DNA of 64,000 nt from Syntrophorhabdaceae bacterium (GCA_035541755.1 DATKMQ010000055.1:25677-89676), one strand, 5' to 3'; numbered from the stretch's first letter, positions 27,011 through 37,005 are shown. Translations and numbers: made by a program. Notes: generated from the letters alone by a model not told the origin.

Positions 27011-27199
27011 ATGGGATTCTTAATGACACAGGCACAACCTTCGATTGTGGCGCGAGCCATGTCCGACGGCGATCTCAAAGACAAGCTTAGTTTTACGGAT
27101 AGGGCTGAGAGGAGCCTGTCCGAGGCTCTGCTGTTCACGCTTTCCGTTGTCCTTCATCTTTCTCATTCGCTCGGGGGAGAGCATGGTGCTGCGCGATAA
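27011..27199 (+). CDS. Possible small protein, unknown
   Basis: A 62-codon frame (MGFLMTQAQPSIVARAMSDG...) whose ATG lies 8 bases after a perfect AAGGAGGT. It has a polar first half, a short hydrophobic stretch (EALLFTLSVVLHLSHSL) and no known domain. The strong ribosome binding site is the only real support. It is followed 128 bases later by rpoH. Confidence 0.35.
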   Translation: MGFLMTQAQPSIVARAMSDGDLKDKLSFTDRAERSLSEALLFTLSVVLHLSHSLGGEHGAAR

Positions 27200-27327
27200 A
27201 GCGAGGGTCAGAAACTCAAAACAAAATGTTTTCGATTGGTTCAGGCAGGATCAGGTGGGGCTGTCGGCACTTCAGATAGGTTAATACACGACGGCCGGTG
27301 GAATTCAAATCAGAGGAGGGTAATGCC

Positions 27328-28272
27328 GTGTTTGAAGAGACGAATTCGTATGAAGAAAAAGAATCAGAATCCATGGAAGAGAGCGATCTACCTCTTCATT
27401 TTGACACGTTTAAGAAATACCTTGCGGAGATACGAAAATATCCCGTGTTGACGAGAGAGGAAGAAAGCAAGGTTTCCCGCCTTATCTTTGATCACCAGGA
27501 TCTGACGGCAGCCCAGAAACTGACCGTGTCGAACCTGAGGATCGTGGTGAAGATCGCCCTGGAATACCATAATACTTACCTTAATATTCTCGACCTTATT
27601 CAGGAAGGCAACGTAGGCCTGCTTCACGCGGTCAAAAAGTATAACCCTCACAAGGGAACCAAATTTTCTACCTACGCTTCGTTCTGGATCAGGGCATATA
27701 TTCTCAAGCACATTATGGATTCGTGGAGCCTGGTGAAGGTCGGTACCACACAGGGCCAGAGAAAGCTCTTTTACAGGTTAAATAGTGAAAAGCAGAGACT
27801 CGAGGCGCTCGGCATATATCCCACGCCAAAACTCCTGGCAAGCAACTTTGGTTTGAAAGAACGTGAAGTGGAGGACATGGAAAAGAGGCTTTCTTATAAT
27901 GACATAGCCCTGGACGTACCGGTCTACGATGGCAGCGACGAAACGCTTATGGATAGGATGTGCTCTGATCAGGATGTGGAAGAGATAGTGTCTGAGCGTC
28001 ATAAATCGGCGGTGTTATCTAGAATGATGAAGGAATTCAAAGCTACCCTGGATGACAGGGACCGCTATATCTTCGATCATCGCATCGTGGCCGAGGAGCC
28101 TCTTTCGCTCCAGGAAATAGGTGATACCTGCCGCATATCTCGCGAACGGGTAAGGCAGGTAGAGACGAGGATAATCAAAAGGTTCAGGAATCATTTCCAG
28201 GGGAACCTTGCGGATCTCGGCCTGCAAACAAGCGTCGGGGGTATGAGGATGGCCCAACAACGAGCCATGTGA
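27328..28272 (+). CDS. rpoH: RNA polymerase sigma-32 factor (RpoH-like)
   Basis: A group 3 sigma-70 factor of about 314 residues. Region 2 shows NLRIVVKIALEYHN, LDLIQEGNVGLLHAVKKY and GTKFSTYASFWIRAYILKH. The RpoH-box-like segment is VGTTQGQRKLFYRL. Region 4 ends with LQEIGDTCRISRERVRQVE. Together these identify the heat-shock sigma factor type rather than RpoD. The start GTG 27328 follows GAGGAGGG, which I prefer to GTG 27298. It stands alone; the likely role is the heat-shock regulon. Confidence 0.88.
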   Translation: MFEETNSYEEKESESMEESDLPLHFDTFKKYLAEIRKYPVLTREEESKVSRLIFDHQDLTAAQKLTVSNLRIVVKIALEYHNTYLNILDLIQEGNVGLLHAVKKYNPHKGTKFSTYASFWIRAYILKHIMDSWSLVKVGTTQGQRKLFYRLNSEKQRLEALGIYPTPKLLASNFGLKEREVEDMEKRLSYNDIALDVPVYDGSDETLMDRMCSDQDVEEIVSERHKSAVLSRMMKEFKATLDDRDRYIFDHRIVAEEPLSLQEIGDTCRISRERVRQVETRIIKRFRNHFQGNLADLGLQTSVGGMRMAQQRAM

Positions 28273-28323
28273 CCCCCCGAGGTACATCCGCTCTGCGTGA
28301 GGAGCATTTGGCCTTCCTAGCAG

Positions 28324-28695
28324 TTATTTTACGGTAATGGTTGCCGTCATTCCTTCGTGGCCGCTTCCGCAGAAGTCGTCACAGTGACAGGGGAACACGC
28401 CGGTTGTTGCGGGTGTGAAACGGATGGTGGCGACTTTGCCCGGCTCGATGTCGGTCCTGATTCCGAGGTCGGGACAGTTGAATCCATGGAGCACGTCCGC
28501 GGAGGTAAATTCCAGCACATAAGACATGCCCTTGCTGAGGATGATATTGTTCGGAGTGTAGAAGAATCTTTGGGCTGTGATTCGAACCGTTTGTTCGGTT
28601 TCCTGGGCAAAGAGCTGACCTGTGGGGAAACCCGCCGCAAGAATTGCCAGCAGAGTGAGCGTACCGATGAGTCTTGACGCGCGTCTTTCTGTCAT
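28324..28695 (-). CDS. Exported cupredoxin with CuA-type site
   Basis: About 123 residues with an N-terminal signal (ASRLIGTLTLLAILAAGFP). It has a cupredoxin fold similar to the CuA domain of cytochrome c oxidase subunit II. The copper ligands are all visible: His in VLHGFNCPDLG, and Cys, Cys, His and Met in HCDDFCGSGHEGM. The membrane-anchor helices of a true subunit II and any subunit I gene are missing. It starts at the stop of the metallophosphoesterase gene, so the two are coupled. A periplasmic electron-transfer or copper-handling role is inferred. Confidence 0.83.
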   Translation of the reverse strand: MTERRASRLIGTLTLLAILAAGFPTGQLFAQETEQTVRITAQRFFYTPNNIILSKGMSYVLEFTSADVLHGFNCPDLGIRTDIEPGKVATIRFTPATTGVFPCHCDDFCGSGHEGMTATITVK

Positions 28696-28703
28696 ATGCA
28701 CCT

Positions 28704-29597
28704 CTAAATCACGGGAAGTTCCGTAAGCGTGTACTCGCCTTTCTTGTTTTCCACGGTTACCCGGCGGAATCCTAATCCCCGGTACGGATGAGAAGTATCC
28801 CAGGGCACGGGGGCTTTTTTCGGAACCGACGCCGCGACGGGAAGGGGATACATGAGTCCGCGTGCGGCGTGGTGCGCGATATGTCCTGTCTTTTGATGGT
28901 GTTCCTGATGAATGTGTCCGTACAGAACCGTCACATCTTCATACGGCATGAAAAGATCAATCGCTTTGGCCCCGTCGCGTGTGGCCCAATCCCACGCCGG
29001 ATAGAGGTCAAACAGGGGCCGATGGGTGAGAATCACGATCCGGGCCGCCTTATCCTGCTTCTTGAGGTCTGAAGCCAGCCACTCGAGCTGTGCGTCTCCG
29101 ATCACGGCCCGCGGATCTGAAACGTTGTCTATGGCGATAAAATGCACACCTTTATGGTCGAATGAGTAATGTGTTTCCACGAAGAACTCACGATATGCCT
29201 CGCCCGCATCCAGGGCAGCATCATGCTCTCCGGCAAGGAATTTCAGATTCTTAACCTTCAGGTCCTTGACGATGTTGCGGAATTCGCCGAGCCGCTCCCT
29301 GCGCTCCTTCGGGTCATCGGTGGTATGTGTCAGATCCCCCGTGAAAACGATAAAATCGGGCTCCTGTTTCCAGCTGTTGATGAGCGCCACTGCCTTGCGG
29401 AGTGTGCCCGCGTAATCGAGGTTGACCGCAGGGTCATTGAATCCCCAATGCGTGTCCGATAGTTGAACGAAGACGAAACCGCCGTTACTTTCGCCGGCAG
29501 CGGCCGAATACCCGAATTTGCTGAGGCCCCCCATCACAAAAACGGCGCCCCCTAACCCTGCCAGCTTAAGAAAATCCCTTCTGTCCATCATGCTCAT
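28704..29597 (-). CDS. Tat-exported metallophosphoesterase
   Basis: About 297 residues from ATG 29597, which follows AAGAGGTG. A twin-arginine signal is present (MDRRDFLKLAGLGGAVFVMG). The calcineurin-like motifs are in order: LSDTHWG, FTGDLTHT, LAGEHDAA (usually GNHD), ILTHRPLF and YGHIHQEH. It binds two metals in the periplasm; the substrate is unknown. The His in place of Asn in the third motif is noteworthy. It is followed directly by the CuA-type protein and preceded 46 bases upstream by the CapA-like gene, so all three may form one unit. Confidence 0.87.
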   Translation of the reverse strand: MSMMDRRDFLKLAGLGGAVFVMGGLSKFGYSAAAGESNGGFVFVQLSDTHWGFNDPAVNLDYAGTLRKAVALINSWKQEPDFIVFTGDLTHTTDDPKERRERLGEFRNIVKDLKVKNLKFLAGEHDAALDAGEAYREFFVETHYSFDHKGVHFIAIDNVSDPRAVIGDAQLEWLASDLKKQDKAARIVILTHRPLFDLYPAWDWATRDGAKAIDLFMPYEDVTVLYGHIHQEHHQKTGHIAHHAARGLMYPLPVAASVPKKAPVPWDTSHPYRGLGFRRVTVENKKGEYTLTELPVI

Positions 29598-29643
29598 AGC
29601 GCACCTCTTATGGAAATATGGGCACAATTGAAGGGATGTCAAG

Positions 29644-30783
29644 TTACCGTTCTGAATTCTGAGTGAAGGAGGAGGGCTTTTGCCGGGCAGGCAGAAGGGC
29701 GCCCGACCGTTCGTCAACAACGAGTACGCCGTTTTTGATATCTGCTGCCGTAAGCTGCTTGAGCAGCACCGCGCCCTGGTGTCCGGGGTCGATCTGAGGG
29801 ATGCCATCTTTAGTGAGTTTGATCGAAACAGCCCTTCCTCCGATGAAGTCACCGCTTGAGGAATCTATCCTGAGTGTGAGAATAATACTGAGACCGTTCA
29901 CCCCTCTCACGTTGAACATCTTGTAGGTGAGGAAGTTACCCAGGCTGTAAACGATGAGCTTACCCCTATGGACCTCCAGTGCCCTGAGCACGTGAGGCCC
30001 ATGACCCAGGACAAGATCGGCGCCGGCATCGATGACCGATCGGGAGAACTTCACGACGTTTCCCCGGTGCTCACCCAGGAACTTCTCGTTCACATCCAGT
30101 GTGTGCATCGCCGATCTTCCTTCGTTTCCACCGTGAAAGGAGACGATGACGATATCGTTTTCCTGTTTAAGCCCTTTGACAATCTGTTTTGCCGTGTCAA
30201 CATCGAGCATGGAATACGCATAATCGCTTAACGTGAAGGAGAAGGAAACCACGGCCACCCGCCTCCCTTTTTTAAGCATCCGGGCGATGGTGGCGCCGCC
30301 TGCGGGTTCTATGCCCACCGCTCTCAACGTATTGACAGTACTTTCTACGCCTGACACTCCACAATCAAACGTATGGTTGTTGGCGATGTTTACCACGTTG
30401 AAGCCGGCGTCTTTCAGGTGGTCCGCATATCTGGTGGGTGTGATAAACTCATAGCACTGGGGCAATTTCCTCGTGCATTTTTCCGGAACACCGTGATCAA
30501 CCAGAGGGCCTTCGAGATTGCCGAAGATGATGTCGCCCGTTTTAAGGTTTTCAAGAACGGCGTCGAAGATTCCCTTGCCGTCTTCCGGGGGAAGCTTGTT
30601 GACCGGGTGCACAGACCCCATCATGATGTCGCCCACGGCCACGATCACAAGCTGATCGTCTTCTTGTGCTTGAGAGGGGACGGATTGAGGCTCAAAAGTC
30701 TCGGCACGCACATAACTTGAAAGAAGAGCCAGCCACAGGGCCGATGTTATCGTCGCCGATAGTAAGCTCCTTCGTCTATGCAT
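29644..30783 (-). CDS. CapA-like (PGA_cap) exported phosphoesterase-fold protein
   Basis: A 379-residue protein with a signal peptide (RSLLSATITSALWLALLSSY, cleavage near VRA-ET). The CapA/poly-gamma-glutamate synthesis domain shows VAVGDIMMGS, IIFGNLEGPLVDHG, VVNIANNHTFDCG and LVLGHGPHVLRALE, which are the metallophosphatase-like metal ligands. In Bacillus CapA serves polyglutamate capsule synthesis. No capB or capC is present here, so that role is not implied. It sits at the head of a possible operon with the two downstream exported proteins. Confidence 0.88.
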   Translation of the reverse strand: MHRRRSLLSATITSALWLALLSSYVRAETFEPQSVPSQAQEDDQLVIVAVGDIMMGSVHPVNKLPPEDGKGIFDAVLENLKTGDIIFGNLEGPLVDHGVPEKCTRKLPQCYEFITPTRYADHLKDAGFNVVNIANNHTFDCGVSGVESTVNTLRAVGIEPAGGATIARMLKKGRRVAVVSFSFTLSDYAYSMLDVDTAKQIVKGLKQENDIVIVSFHGGNEGRSAMHTLDVNEKFLGEHRGNVVKFSRSVIDAGADLVLGHGPHVLRALEVHRGKLIVYSLGNFLTYKMFNVRGVNGLSIILTLRIDSSSGDFIGGRAVSIKLTKDGIPQIDPGHQGAVLLKQLTAADIKNGVLVVDERSGALLPARQKPSSFTQNSER

Positions 30784-30858
30784 CCCTTGACCCGAGGTGA
30801 ATAGTATGAACGACTGATCTTTTTACCACGTTATGGAACAAACATAAAGAGATAATTA

Positions 30859-31617
30859 TCACTCAAAGAGAACGCTCGTGGGGATGCCCCTTTTCTCAAA
30901 TCCTGTTTTGAGCGCCATGGCTGTTGAGCGAAAATATTCATCCTCGAGGAACCTCTTCAGTCCGAAGCGGCGGTAGATGGATACGGTCTTGTGAGAGTAA
31001 TTCAGGCGATCGATGAGCACGGAATCGGCACTGTCCGATATGGCGTCGATGAGCCTTTGTGGATCGAGGCCAAGCATGGGGCCAATGAACACGTATGTTT
31101 CTATTCCCGCGTCGTGGATCTTCTTCAAGGCCTCAAGGCGAGATGCAATGGAAGGCGAAGCCGGTTCAAATATCTTTTTAATTCTTTCATCATCGGTCGT
31201 GATGGAGAGGCCGACTTCAATATCCTGAAACTCCTTGAAAAGATCGATGTCACGAATGACAAGCGGAGAGCGCGTAAGCAGATGAACGGGGAACTGATGT
31301 GCAGAAAGAGCCATGAGACAACCGCGCGTGATACCATACCTTTTTTCCAGCGGCTGGTATGGATCGGTGACGGTCCCCAGGAGCACACTTCCCTTGCTCA
31401 TCCGCGTAAGCTGCCTTGTCAGCACCTGAGGCGCGTTAATTTTGACATCCACAAACTCACCCCAGGGCTCTGGGTGCCCGGTAAACCGTTTCATGAAACT
31501 TGCGTAGCAATACTTGCAGCCATGGGCGCACCCCACATAAGGATTGACGCAGAAATCATAGCCACTGATACCCGTCTTCGTGAGGATTGCCTTAGAAAAA
31601 ACTTCCCGGACGTTCAC
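30859..31617 (-). CDS. Radical SAM protein, spore photoproduct lyase-like
   Basis: A 252-residue radical SAM enzyme with the 4Fe-4S motif CAHGCKYC in NPYVGCAHGCKYCYASFMKR. The stretch VLLGTVTDPYQPLEKRYGIT is typical of the SPL/DNA repair photolyase-like (Rv2578c-type) family. This family is widespread in non-spore-formers and its reaction is unknown. It is a single gene and no operon partners are evident. Confidence 0.88.
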   Translation of the reverse strand: MNVREVFSKAILTKTGISGYDFCVNPYVGCAHGCKYCYASFMKRFTGHPEPWGEFVDVKINAPQVLTRQLTRMSKGSVLLGTVTDPYQPLEKRYGITRGCLMALSAHQFPVHLLTRSPLVIRDIDLFKEFQDIEVGLSITTDDERIKKIFEPASPSIASRLEALKKIHDAGIETYVFIGPMLGLDPQRLIDAISDSADSVLIDRLNYSHKTVSIYRRFGLKRFLEDEYFRSTAMALKTGFEKRGIPTSVLFE

Positions 31618-31761
31618 AACCTATGCTATCACGAAAAAGAGCGACCCCGCAATAACGCACGGGGTAAGACCATTCATCTGTTGACAAGGCCAATATGAAC
31701 AATATAACTTTAATCTCGTGACAGGAAAGAAGCATTCTTCCAGGGTCGCAGGATAGCTGAC

Positions 31762-32739
31762 ATGGACGAATATGGCGAGATTTCAGATAAGCTCATGAGC
31801 CTTGATCAGGCCGTGAGACGTTTTGTGAGGCCGGGAAGCCAGGTCGCGCTCGGCGGGTTTACCATTACGCGTAACCCCATGGCCTTCGTATATGAGATCG
31901 CGCGCCAGGGGATTAGAGATCTCCATCTGGTCTGTCATTCCAACGGGCAGGCCCTCGATGTCCTCATAGGAGCCGGATGTGTGAAGAGGCTCGAGATAGC
32001 GTATAGCGGGAATGGCCGTTATGCGCCGACCTGCGTGCGCTTTAAAAAGGCTGTGGAGTTAGGAGACGTAGAATTCGAAGACTATTCCAATTTTCAGATG
32101 GGCCTGCGCTTTCTCGCGGGTGCGCTGGATTTGCCTTTCATGCCTGTTAAGTCGGGACTCGGTTCTGATCTCATTAACCGGAAGGGATTTTCTCGTAAGG
32201 TCCGACGGGAGAGCGGTGTTGCCCCGAAGAAATGCGCGCTTATCCAAAACCCTTTTTCCAAAGACGATGACAGGGTGATTCTCGTGCCGGCGCTCACGCC
32301 CGACCTTGTCGTACTCCACGCGCAGTATGTAGGAGATGACGGAACGGTGAGGATCAAGGGGTTGACTTTCGCCGATGTGGAGCAGGCGAAAGCGGCAAGC
32401 GCGGTCGTTGTTACCTGCGAACAGATTGTTCCAAAATCGTCTATCCGACTCGACCCGGATCAGAACACCTTACCGCCTTTTCTTGTCGATGCGGTGGTAA
32501 AGGCGCCATTTGGCGCCCACCCTACAGGATGCTACGGCTTCTACGATTATGATCCCCTGTATTTGAATCTGTATAAGAACGCGGCCCTGGATGACGATCG
32601 CTACAGGAGATATCTTGATGAATGGGTCTATGGTGTGGGCTCACACGAGCAGTACCTGAAGAAAATAGGGGAAAAGAGGCTCGCAGAAATTAAGGCCGAC
32701 CCTGTGCTTGGTTATACGCCCGGCCTTGAAAGGAAATGA
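31762..32739 (+). CDS. Family I CoA-transferase, subunit A
   Basis: A 325-residue alpha-type subunit of a family I CoA-transferase of the glutaconate/3-oxoacid type. The N-terminus GSQVALGGFTITRNPMAFVY and the mid block KCALIQNPFSKDDDRVILVP, followed by ALTPDLVVLHAQYVGDDGTV, are typical. It works as a heterodimer with the next gene, which starts 7 bases after its stop. The acid substrate is not evident; in a syntroph it could activate aromatic or dicarboxylic acids, which is inference. Confidence 0.87.
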   Translation: MDEYGEISDKLMSLDQAVRRFVRPGSQVALGGFTITRNPMAFVYEIARQGIRDLHLVCHSNGQALDVLIGAGCVKRLEIAYSGNGRYAPTCVRFKKAVELGDVEFEDYSNFQMGLRFLAGALDLPFMPVKSGLGSDLINRKGFSRKVRRESGVAPKKCALIQNPFSKDDDRVILVPALTPDLVVLHAQYVGDDGTVRIKGLTFADVEQAKAASAVVVTCEQIVPKSSIRLDPDQNTLPPFLVDAVVKAPFGAHPTGCYGFYDYDPLYLNLYKNAALDDDRYRRYLDEWVYGVGSHEQYLKKIGEKRLAEIKADPVLGYTPGLERK

Positions 32740-32746
32740 TTCCGAT

Positions 32747-33532
32747 ATGACCACGCGATACACCGACAACGAAATCATGGCGCTTAATGCCGGCAGGCTG
32801 ATAAAGGACGGGGACATTGTCTTTGCCGGAACAGGCCTATCCATACTCGCCGCAACCGCTGCAAAGCATGTTTTTGCCCCGAGGGCGGTCATCTTCTTTG
32901 AGACGGGCGGGATCGACCCTTCGCTTCAGGAGATGCCCATGGCCGTGGCAGATTTGCGGGTCATGTCCGGAACATCCATAAACGTTGGTCTTATCGATGC
33001 CTTCTGTCTGCTGACGCACAGAAGGCTTCACACCATAGCCCTTCTCGGGGCCGCTGAGATTGACAGATATGGCAACCTGAACACAACATCCATCGGCGAT
33101 TACCATCGCCCTAAGACACGGTTTCCCGGGAGTGGAGGCGCGGCTGATGCAGCGGCTCTTGCATCGGGGTTCATTGCTTTCGTTAAGCATGAGAAAAGAC
33201 GTTTCGTGGAAAGACTCGATTATTTGACGAGCGTGGGGTGGTATCAGGGTTACGACACACGCAAAAGGCTCGGGCTAAAAAGAGGAGGACCTATTGCGGT
33301 GGTGACCAACCTGGGCGTCATGCAATTTGACGCGTCGTCTAAGGCCATGTACCTCGCAGAGTATTATCCGGGCGTAACCATCGAGAGGATCGTTGAGAAT
33401 ACCGGTTTCGAGATGGATGTTTCGAGGGCAAGAGAAGCGCCCATGCCAAGTGATGACGAACTGCGCCTTTTACGCACCGAGGTTGACCCGCAGGGACTCA
33501 TGTGCATGACCCGCAAACATCACCGAATCTAG
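32747..33532 (+). CDS. Family I CoA-transferase, subunit B
   Basis: A 261-residue beta subunit. The catalytic Glu is most likely residue 52 in IFFETGGIDP, matching the position of Glu54 in glutaconate CoA-transferase. GSGGAADAAALASGF and VTNLGVMQFD are further family blocks. ATG 32747 is preferred; the longer frame overlaps subunit A without a ribosome binding site. It is cotranscribed with subunit A. Confidence 0.87.
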   Translation: MTTRYTDNEIMALNAGRLIKDGDIVFAGTGLSILAATAAKHVFAPRAVIFFETGGIDPSLQEMPMAVADLRVMSGTSINVGLIDAFCLLTHRRLHTIALLGAAEIDRYGNLNTTSIGDYHRPKTRFPGSGGAADAAALASGFIAFVKHEKRRFVERLDYLTSVGWYQGYDTRKRLGLKRGGPIAVVTNLGVMQFDASSKAMYLAEYYPGVTIERIVENTGFEMDVSRAREAPMPSDDELRLLRTEVDPQGLMCMTRKHHRI

Positions 33533-33561
33533 CACAATATCCACTGCATACCTCAAAGATA

Positions 33562-33590
33562 TTGATAATTTGAGCAGTTCCGTTTATAAT
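33562..33590 (+). promoter_or_regulatory. Sigma-70 promoter of tig-clpP-clpX
   Basis: TTGATA (33562-33567), a 17-base spacer and TATAAT (33585-33590), 53 bases before the trigger factor start. A GC-rich hairpin (GGGGGC-N7-GCCCTC, about 33604-33622) lies in the leader and could mark the terminator of the upstream CoA-transferase genes or a leader structure. Confidence 0.75.
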
Positions 33591-33642
33591 AGGGCAGTTA
33601 AAGGGGGCTTTACACGCCCTCTTTCATATTCCGGAGGATTGA

Positions 33643-34920
33643 ATGAAGGTTCAGGTGGAAAACGTTGATGGCGTGCGAAAAAAGGTTGAGGTGCTCATTC
33701 CTGACGAGACGATTGACCGCATACGGGAGACGATTTACGAAGAGGTAAGGAAGAACGCGAAAATCAAAGGATTCAGGCAGGGCAAGATTCCGAAACCGAT
33801 CATAACGCAGTACTACAAAGAATACATCGATGATGAGCTGAAAAAGAGAATGGTGCAGGAGACCATGTACGAGGCGCTCCTTGAGGCGAAGGTAGAACCA
33901 ATCCTCGAACCGCGGGTAGACTTTCTGGAAAGGGCTGGTGAACATGGCTATACCCTCGAATGCGAAGTGCTTCCTGAAGTAACGCTTCCTGAATACAAGG
34001 GGATAGAAGTGGAAGCCGAACCGGCCACGGTGAGCGATGAAGACATCGACAAAAGAATAGAGGGCCTGCAGCATATGCACGCCGAGGTGGTCGCAAAAGA
34101 GGGCGAGGCATTAGCGGCCCTCGGTGATTTCGTGGTCGTCAAGTATCAGGGCTACCACAACGGGGAGCCGCTCAAAGAAGTTGCGGCCGAGTCATACCCG
34201 TTAGAGCTGGGTAACGCCATGCTCATGCCCGAGTTCGAAAATGGCGTGATAGGCATGAGGGAGAAGGAAGAAAAGGATATCGAAATCGCTTTTCCGGAGG
34301 ATTATCCGGATAAAAACATCGCCTCCAAAAAGATTGTCTTCAAGGTAACGATGAAAGAAGTCAAACAGAAGAGACTTCCGGAAGTGAACAATGAGTTTGC
34401 CAAGGATTTGAGCTTCGAGAATGTCGACGCCTTGCGGCAAGGTGTGAGGGCGGAACTGCTCAAAGAGAAGGAAGCCGCGCGCAAACGCGACATTACACAG
34501 AAGATCATTGAGTCGCTGCTTAAGGGTCTTGTGGTGCCTGTGCCTGAGAGAGTCCTTGAGAGAAGGGTTCAGGGCATGATAGAAGAAGCAAAATCACGAT
34601 ACAATGTGGGTAAGCTGTCACCTGATGAAATGGCGTCGATCGAGGCCAGATTGAAAGCGGATTTTGAGAAAAAGGCCGAGGAGAGAATCAAGGTTGAAAT
34701 CGTGCTTGCCCGGATTGCAGAGAAGGAAGGCATCAAGGCCGATGAGAAAGACCTGGAAGAACGGATAAAAAAGATTGCGGAAGATACCAATAAGACGTAC
34801 AATGAAGTAAGGGACGTCTATGAACAGTACCACCTCATGGGAAGCCTGAGGGAGACCGTGATTGAGGAGAAAACGGTCGATTTTCTGCGGGACAGCGCCG
34901 TTGTAAAGGAGAAAGCATGA
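33643..34920 (+). CDS. tig: Trigger factor
   Basis: A 425-residue ribosome-bound chaperone with prolyl isomerase activity. The N-terminal ribosome-binding domain has the signature [15 protein letters not shown]. The FKBP-type domain lies at about 150-245 ([15 protein letters not shown]) and the C-terminal helical chaperone arms follow. GGAGG precedes the ATG. The last codon overlaps clpP by 4 bases (ATGA), forming the conserved tig-clpP-clpX operon. Confidence 0.96.
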   Translation: MKVQVENVDGVRKKVEVLIPDETIDRIRETIYEEVRKNAKIKGFRQGKIPKPIITQYYKEYIDDELKKRMVQETMYEALLEAKVEPILEPRVDFLERAGEHGYTLECEVLPEVTLPEYKGIEVEAEPATVSDEDIDKRIEGLQHMHAEVVAKEGEALAALGDFVVVKYQGYHNGEPLKEVAAESYPLELGNAMLMPEFENGVIGMREKEEKDIEIAFPEDYPDKNIASKKIVFKVTMKEVKQKRLPEVNNEFAKDLSFENVDALRQGVRAELLKEKEAARKRDITQKIIESLLKGLVVPVPERVLERRVQGMIEEAKSRYNVGKLSPDEMASIEARLKADFEKKAEERIKVEIVLARIAEKEGIKADEKDLEERIKKIAEDTNKTYNEVRDVYEQYHLMGSLRETVIEEKTVDFLRDSAVVKEKA

Positions 34921-35501
34921 GCCTTGTGCCAATCGTAATAGAAAAAGACGGCAGAGGGGAGAGGGCCTACGACATATACTCGCGGCTGCTCAAAGAGAGG
35001 ATCATCTTTCTCGGGGATGCCATCGATGACAACATAGCCAATATCATCATAGCGCAGCTTCTGTTTCTCGAATCCGAAGACCCTTCCAAGGATATCTACC
35101 TTTATATAAATAGTCCCGGAGGCTATATAACGGCCGGTCTCGCGATTTATGATACCATGCAGTATGTGAAGGCGCCTATCGTGACGACCTGTATCGGTCA
35201 GGCGGCAAGCATGGGTGCGGTGCTTTTGGCGGGCGGAGAAAAGGGAAAGCGCTATGCCCTGCCTCATTCAAGAATCCTCATCCACCAGCCCCTCGGCGGT
35301 GCACAGGGACAGGCGAGCGATATCGACATTCAAGCCAGGGAGATCCTGAGAATGCGGCAAGAAATCAACAAGATACTCGAGAAACACACGGGACAGCCCC
35401 TCGAAAAGGTTGCCAAGGACACAGAACGCGATTATTTTATGAGCGCCGAACAGGCCATCGAGTATGGCATCATCGACCAAATACTTGAAAAGAGGTTTTA
35501 A
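34917..35501 (+). CDS. clpP: ATP-dependent Clp protease proteolytic subunit
   Basis: A 194-residue serine protease forming the tetradecameric barrel. The catalytic Ser is in [14 protein letters not shown], the His in [17 protein letters not shown] and the Asp in [14 protein letters not shown]. The start overlaps the tig stop by 4 bases and clpX follows 2 bases after its stop, so it is translationally coupled to both. Confidence 0.97.
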   Translation: MSLVPIVIEKDGRGERAYDIYSRLLKERIIFLGDAIDDNIANIIIAQLLFLESEDPSKDIYLYINSPGGYITAGLAIYDTMQYVKAPIVTTCIGQAASMGAVLLAGGEKGKRYALPHSRILIHQPLGGAQGQASDIDIQAREILRMRQEINKILEKHTGQPLEKVAKDTERDYFMSAEQAIEYGIIDQILEKRF

Positions 35502-35503
35502 TA

Positions 35504-36757
35504 ATGATCAAGAAAACGAACGGAAGGACCATTAAATTGAATTGTTCCTTCTGCGGCAAGAGTCAGGATGAAGTGAAGAAGCTCATTGCGGGTCCTATGG
35601 TCTATATCTGCGATGAGTGCATCGAGCTGTGCAACGAGATCATCCAGGAAGAAGCGAAGAAGGAACGTTTTGACTATATCAAGACATCGATTCCCAAACC
35701 GCACGAGATCAGAAAACTCCTGGACGATTATGTGATAGGTCAGGATCACGCCAAGAAGGTTCTTTCTGTGGCTGTGTATAACCACTATAAACGGATTGAG
35801 TCGAGGACGCAGTTTGATGATATCGAGATACAGAAGAGCAACATTCTGCTCATCGGGCCCACCGGTTCGGGAAAGACCCTTCTCGCTCAAACGCTCGCCA
35901 AGATACTCCACGTGCCTTTTACCATTGCCGATGCAACGACGCTCACCGAGGCCGGCTATGTGGGCGAAGATGTAGAAAATATTATCCTCTACCTTCTGCA
36001 GGCAGCCGATTATAATGTTGAGCGGGCAGAACGGGGTATCGTCTATATCGATGAGATTGACAAGATTTCAAGAAAGACCGACAGCCCCTCGATCACGAGA
36101 GATGTATCCGGAGAAGGTGTGCAGCAGGCTCTCTTAAAGATCATAGAGGGAACGGTTGCCAATGTACCGCCCAAGGGAGGAAGAAAGCATCCTCAGCAGG
36201 AATACATCAAGGTAGATACGTCCAATATTCTTTTCATCTGCGGCGGGGCCTTCCACAGCATCGAATCGTTGATCGCTGCAAGAATCGGCAAGAAAGGCAT
36301 CGGTTTTGGGGTGGACGTCGAGGGTGGCAGGGACAAGCGGTATTCGGAACTCATCATGGAGATCCAGCCTGAGGACCTTCTGAAATACGGGCTTATCCCC
36401 GAGTTCATCGGTCGGCTTCCTATCACGGCAACGCTCGAAGAGCTAAGCGAGGAGAATCTGGTCGAGATCTTGAGAAGGCCGCGCAACGCCATCGTGAAAC
36501 AGTACAAGAAACTCTTCGACCTGGAAAACGTGAAGCTGACGTTTACCGAAGGAGCGCTTCGCGGCATCGCAAAGGAAGCCATGAAGAAAAAGACCGGCGC
36601 CAGAGGCTTGAGGTCCATCATGGAGAAGGTCATGCTCGATGTGATGTACGAAATCCCAACGCTCTCAAACGTCAAAGAGTGCGTGATCAGCGAAGAAGTG
36701 ATCCTCAACCATGAAAGGCCCATACTCATTTATGAGGAAGTGGCTGAAATTGCGTAA
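35504..36757 (+). CDS. clpX: Clp protease ATP-binding subunit ClpX
   Basis: A 417-residue AAA+ unfoldase that feeds ClpP. The N-terminal zinc domain has [14 protein letters not shown] and [10 protein letters not shown]. Walker A is GPTGSGKT, Walker B YIDEIDKI, the pore loop GYVGEDVE, and the ClpP-contacting IGF-type loop is KGIGFGVDV. The length is normal. It closes the tig-clpP-clpX operon. Confidence 0.97.
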   Translation: MIKKTNGRTIKLNCSFCGKSQDEVKKLIAGPMVYICDECIELCNEIIQEEAKKERFDYIKTSIPKPHEIRKLLDDYVIGQDHAKKVLSVAVYNHYKRIESRTQFDDIEIQKSNILLIGPTGSGKTLLAQTLAKILHVPFTIADATTLTEAGYVGEDVENIILYLLQAADYNVERAERGIVYIDEIDKISRKTDSPSITRDVSGEGVQQALLKIIEGTVANVPPKGGRKHPQQEYIKVDTSNILFICGGAFHSIESLIAARIGKKGIGFGVDVEGGRDKRYSELIMEIQPEDLLKYGLIPEFIGRLPITATLEELSEENLVEILRRPRNAIVKQYKKLFDLENVKLTFTEGALRGIAKEAMKKKTGARGLRSIMEKVMLDVMYEIPTLSNVKECVISEEVILNHERPILIYEEVAEIA

Positions 36758-36775
36758 TATAAAGCCATCTCACCG

Positions 36776-36804
36776 TTGACATCGCAGCGTAAAGCTGCTA
36801 TATT
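36776..36804 (+). promoter_or_regulatory. Promoter of the tRNA-Val/tRNA-Asp unit
   Basis: TTGACA (36776-36781), a 17-base spacer and TATATT (36799-36804), a near-consensus sigma-70 promoter ending 10 bases before tRNA-Val. It probably also drives the GH57 gene. Confidence 0.85.
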
Positions 36805-36814
36805 GACGAGCATT

Positions 36815-36889
36815 GGGCGGATAGCTCAGCGGGAGAGCATCGGCCTTACAAGCCGAGGGTCGCAGGTTCAAAACCTGTTCCGCCTACCA
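36815..36889 (+). tRNA. tRNA-Val (TAC)
   Basis: A full cloverleaf: acceptor GGGCGGA pairs with TCCGCCT, anticodon stem TCGGC/GCCGA with loop CTTACAA giving anticodon TAC, and T arm GCAGG-TTCAAAA-CCTGT. The CCA end is encoded. Confidence 0.95.
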
Positions 36890-36909
36890 TTTGTGTATGC
36901 TGTATATGC

Positions 36910-36986
<77 letters not shown>

Positions 36987-37005
36987 TTTTTCAAATTCAA
37001 ATCGA

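Noticed and set aside
29644..30783. Poly-gamma-glutamate capsule locus
   Set aside because: Only a CapA-like domain is present; capB and capC are missing.
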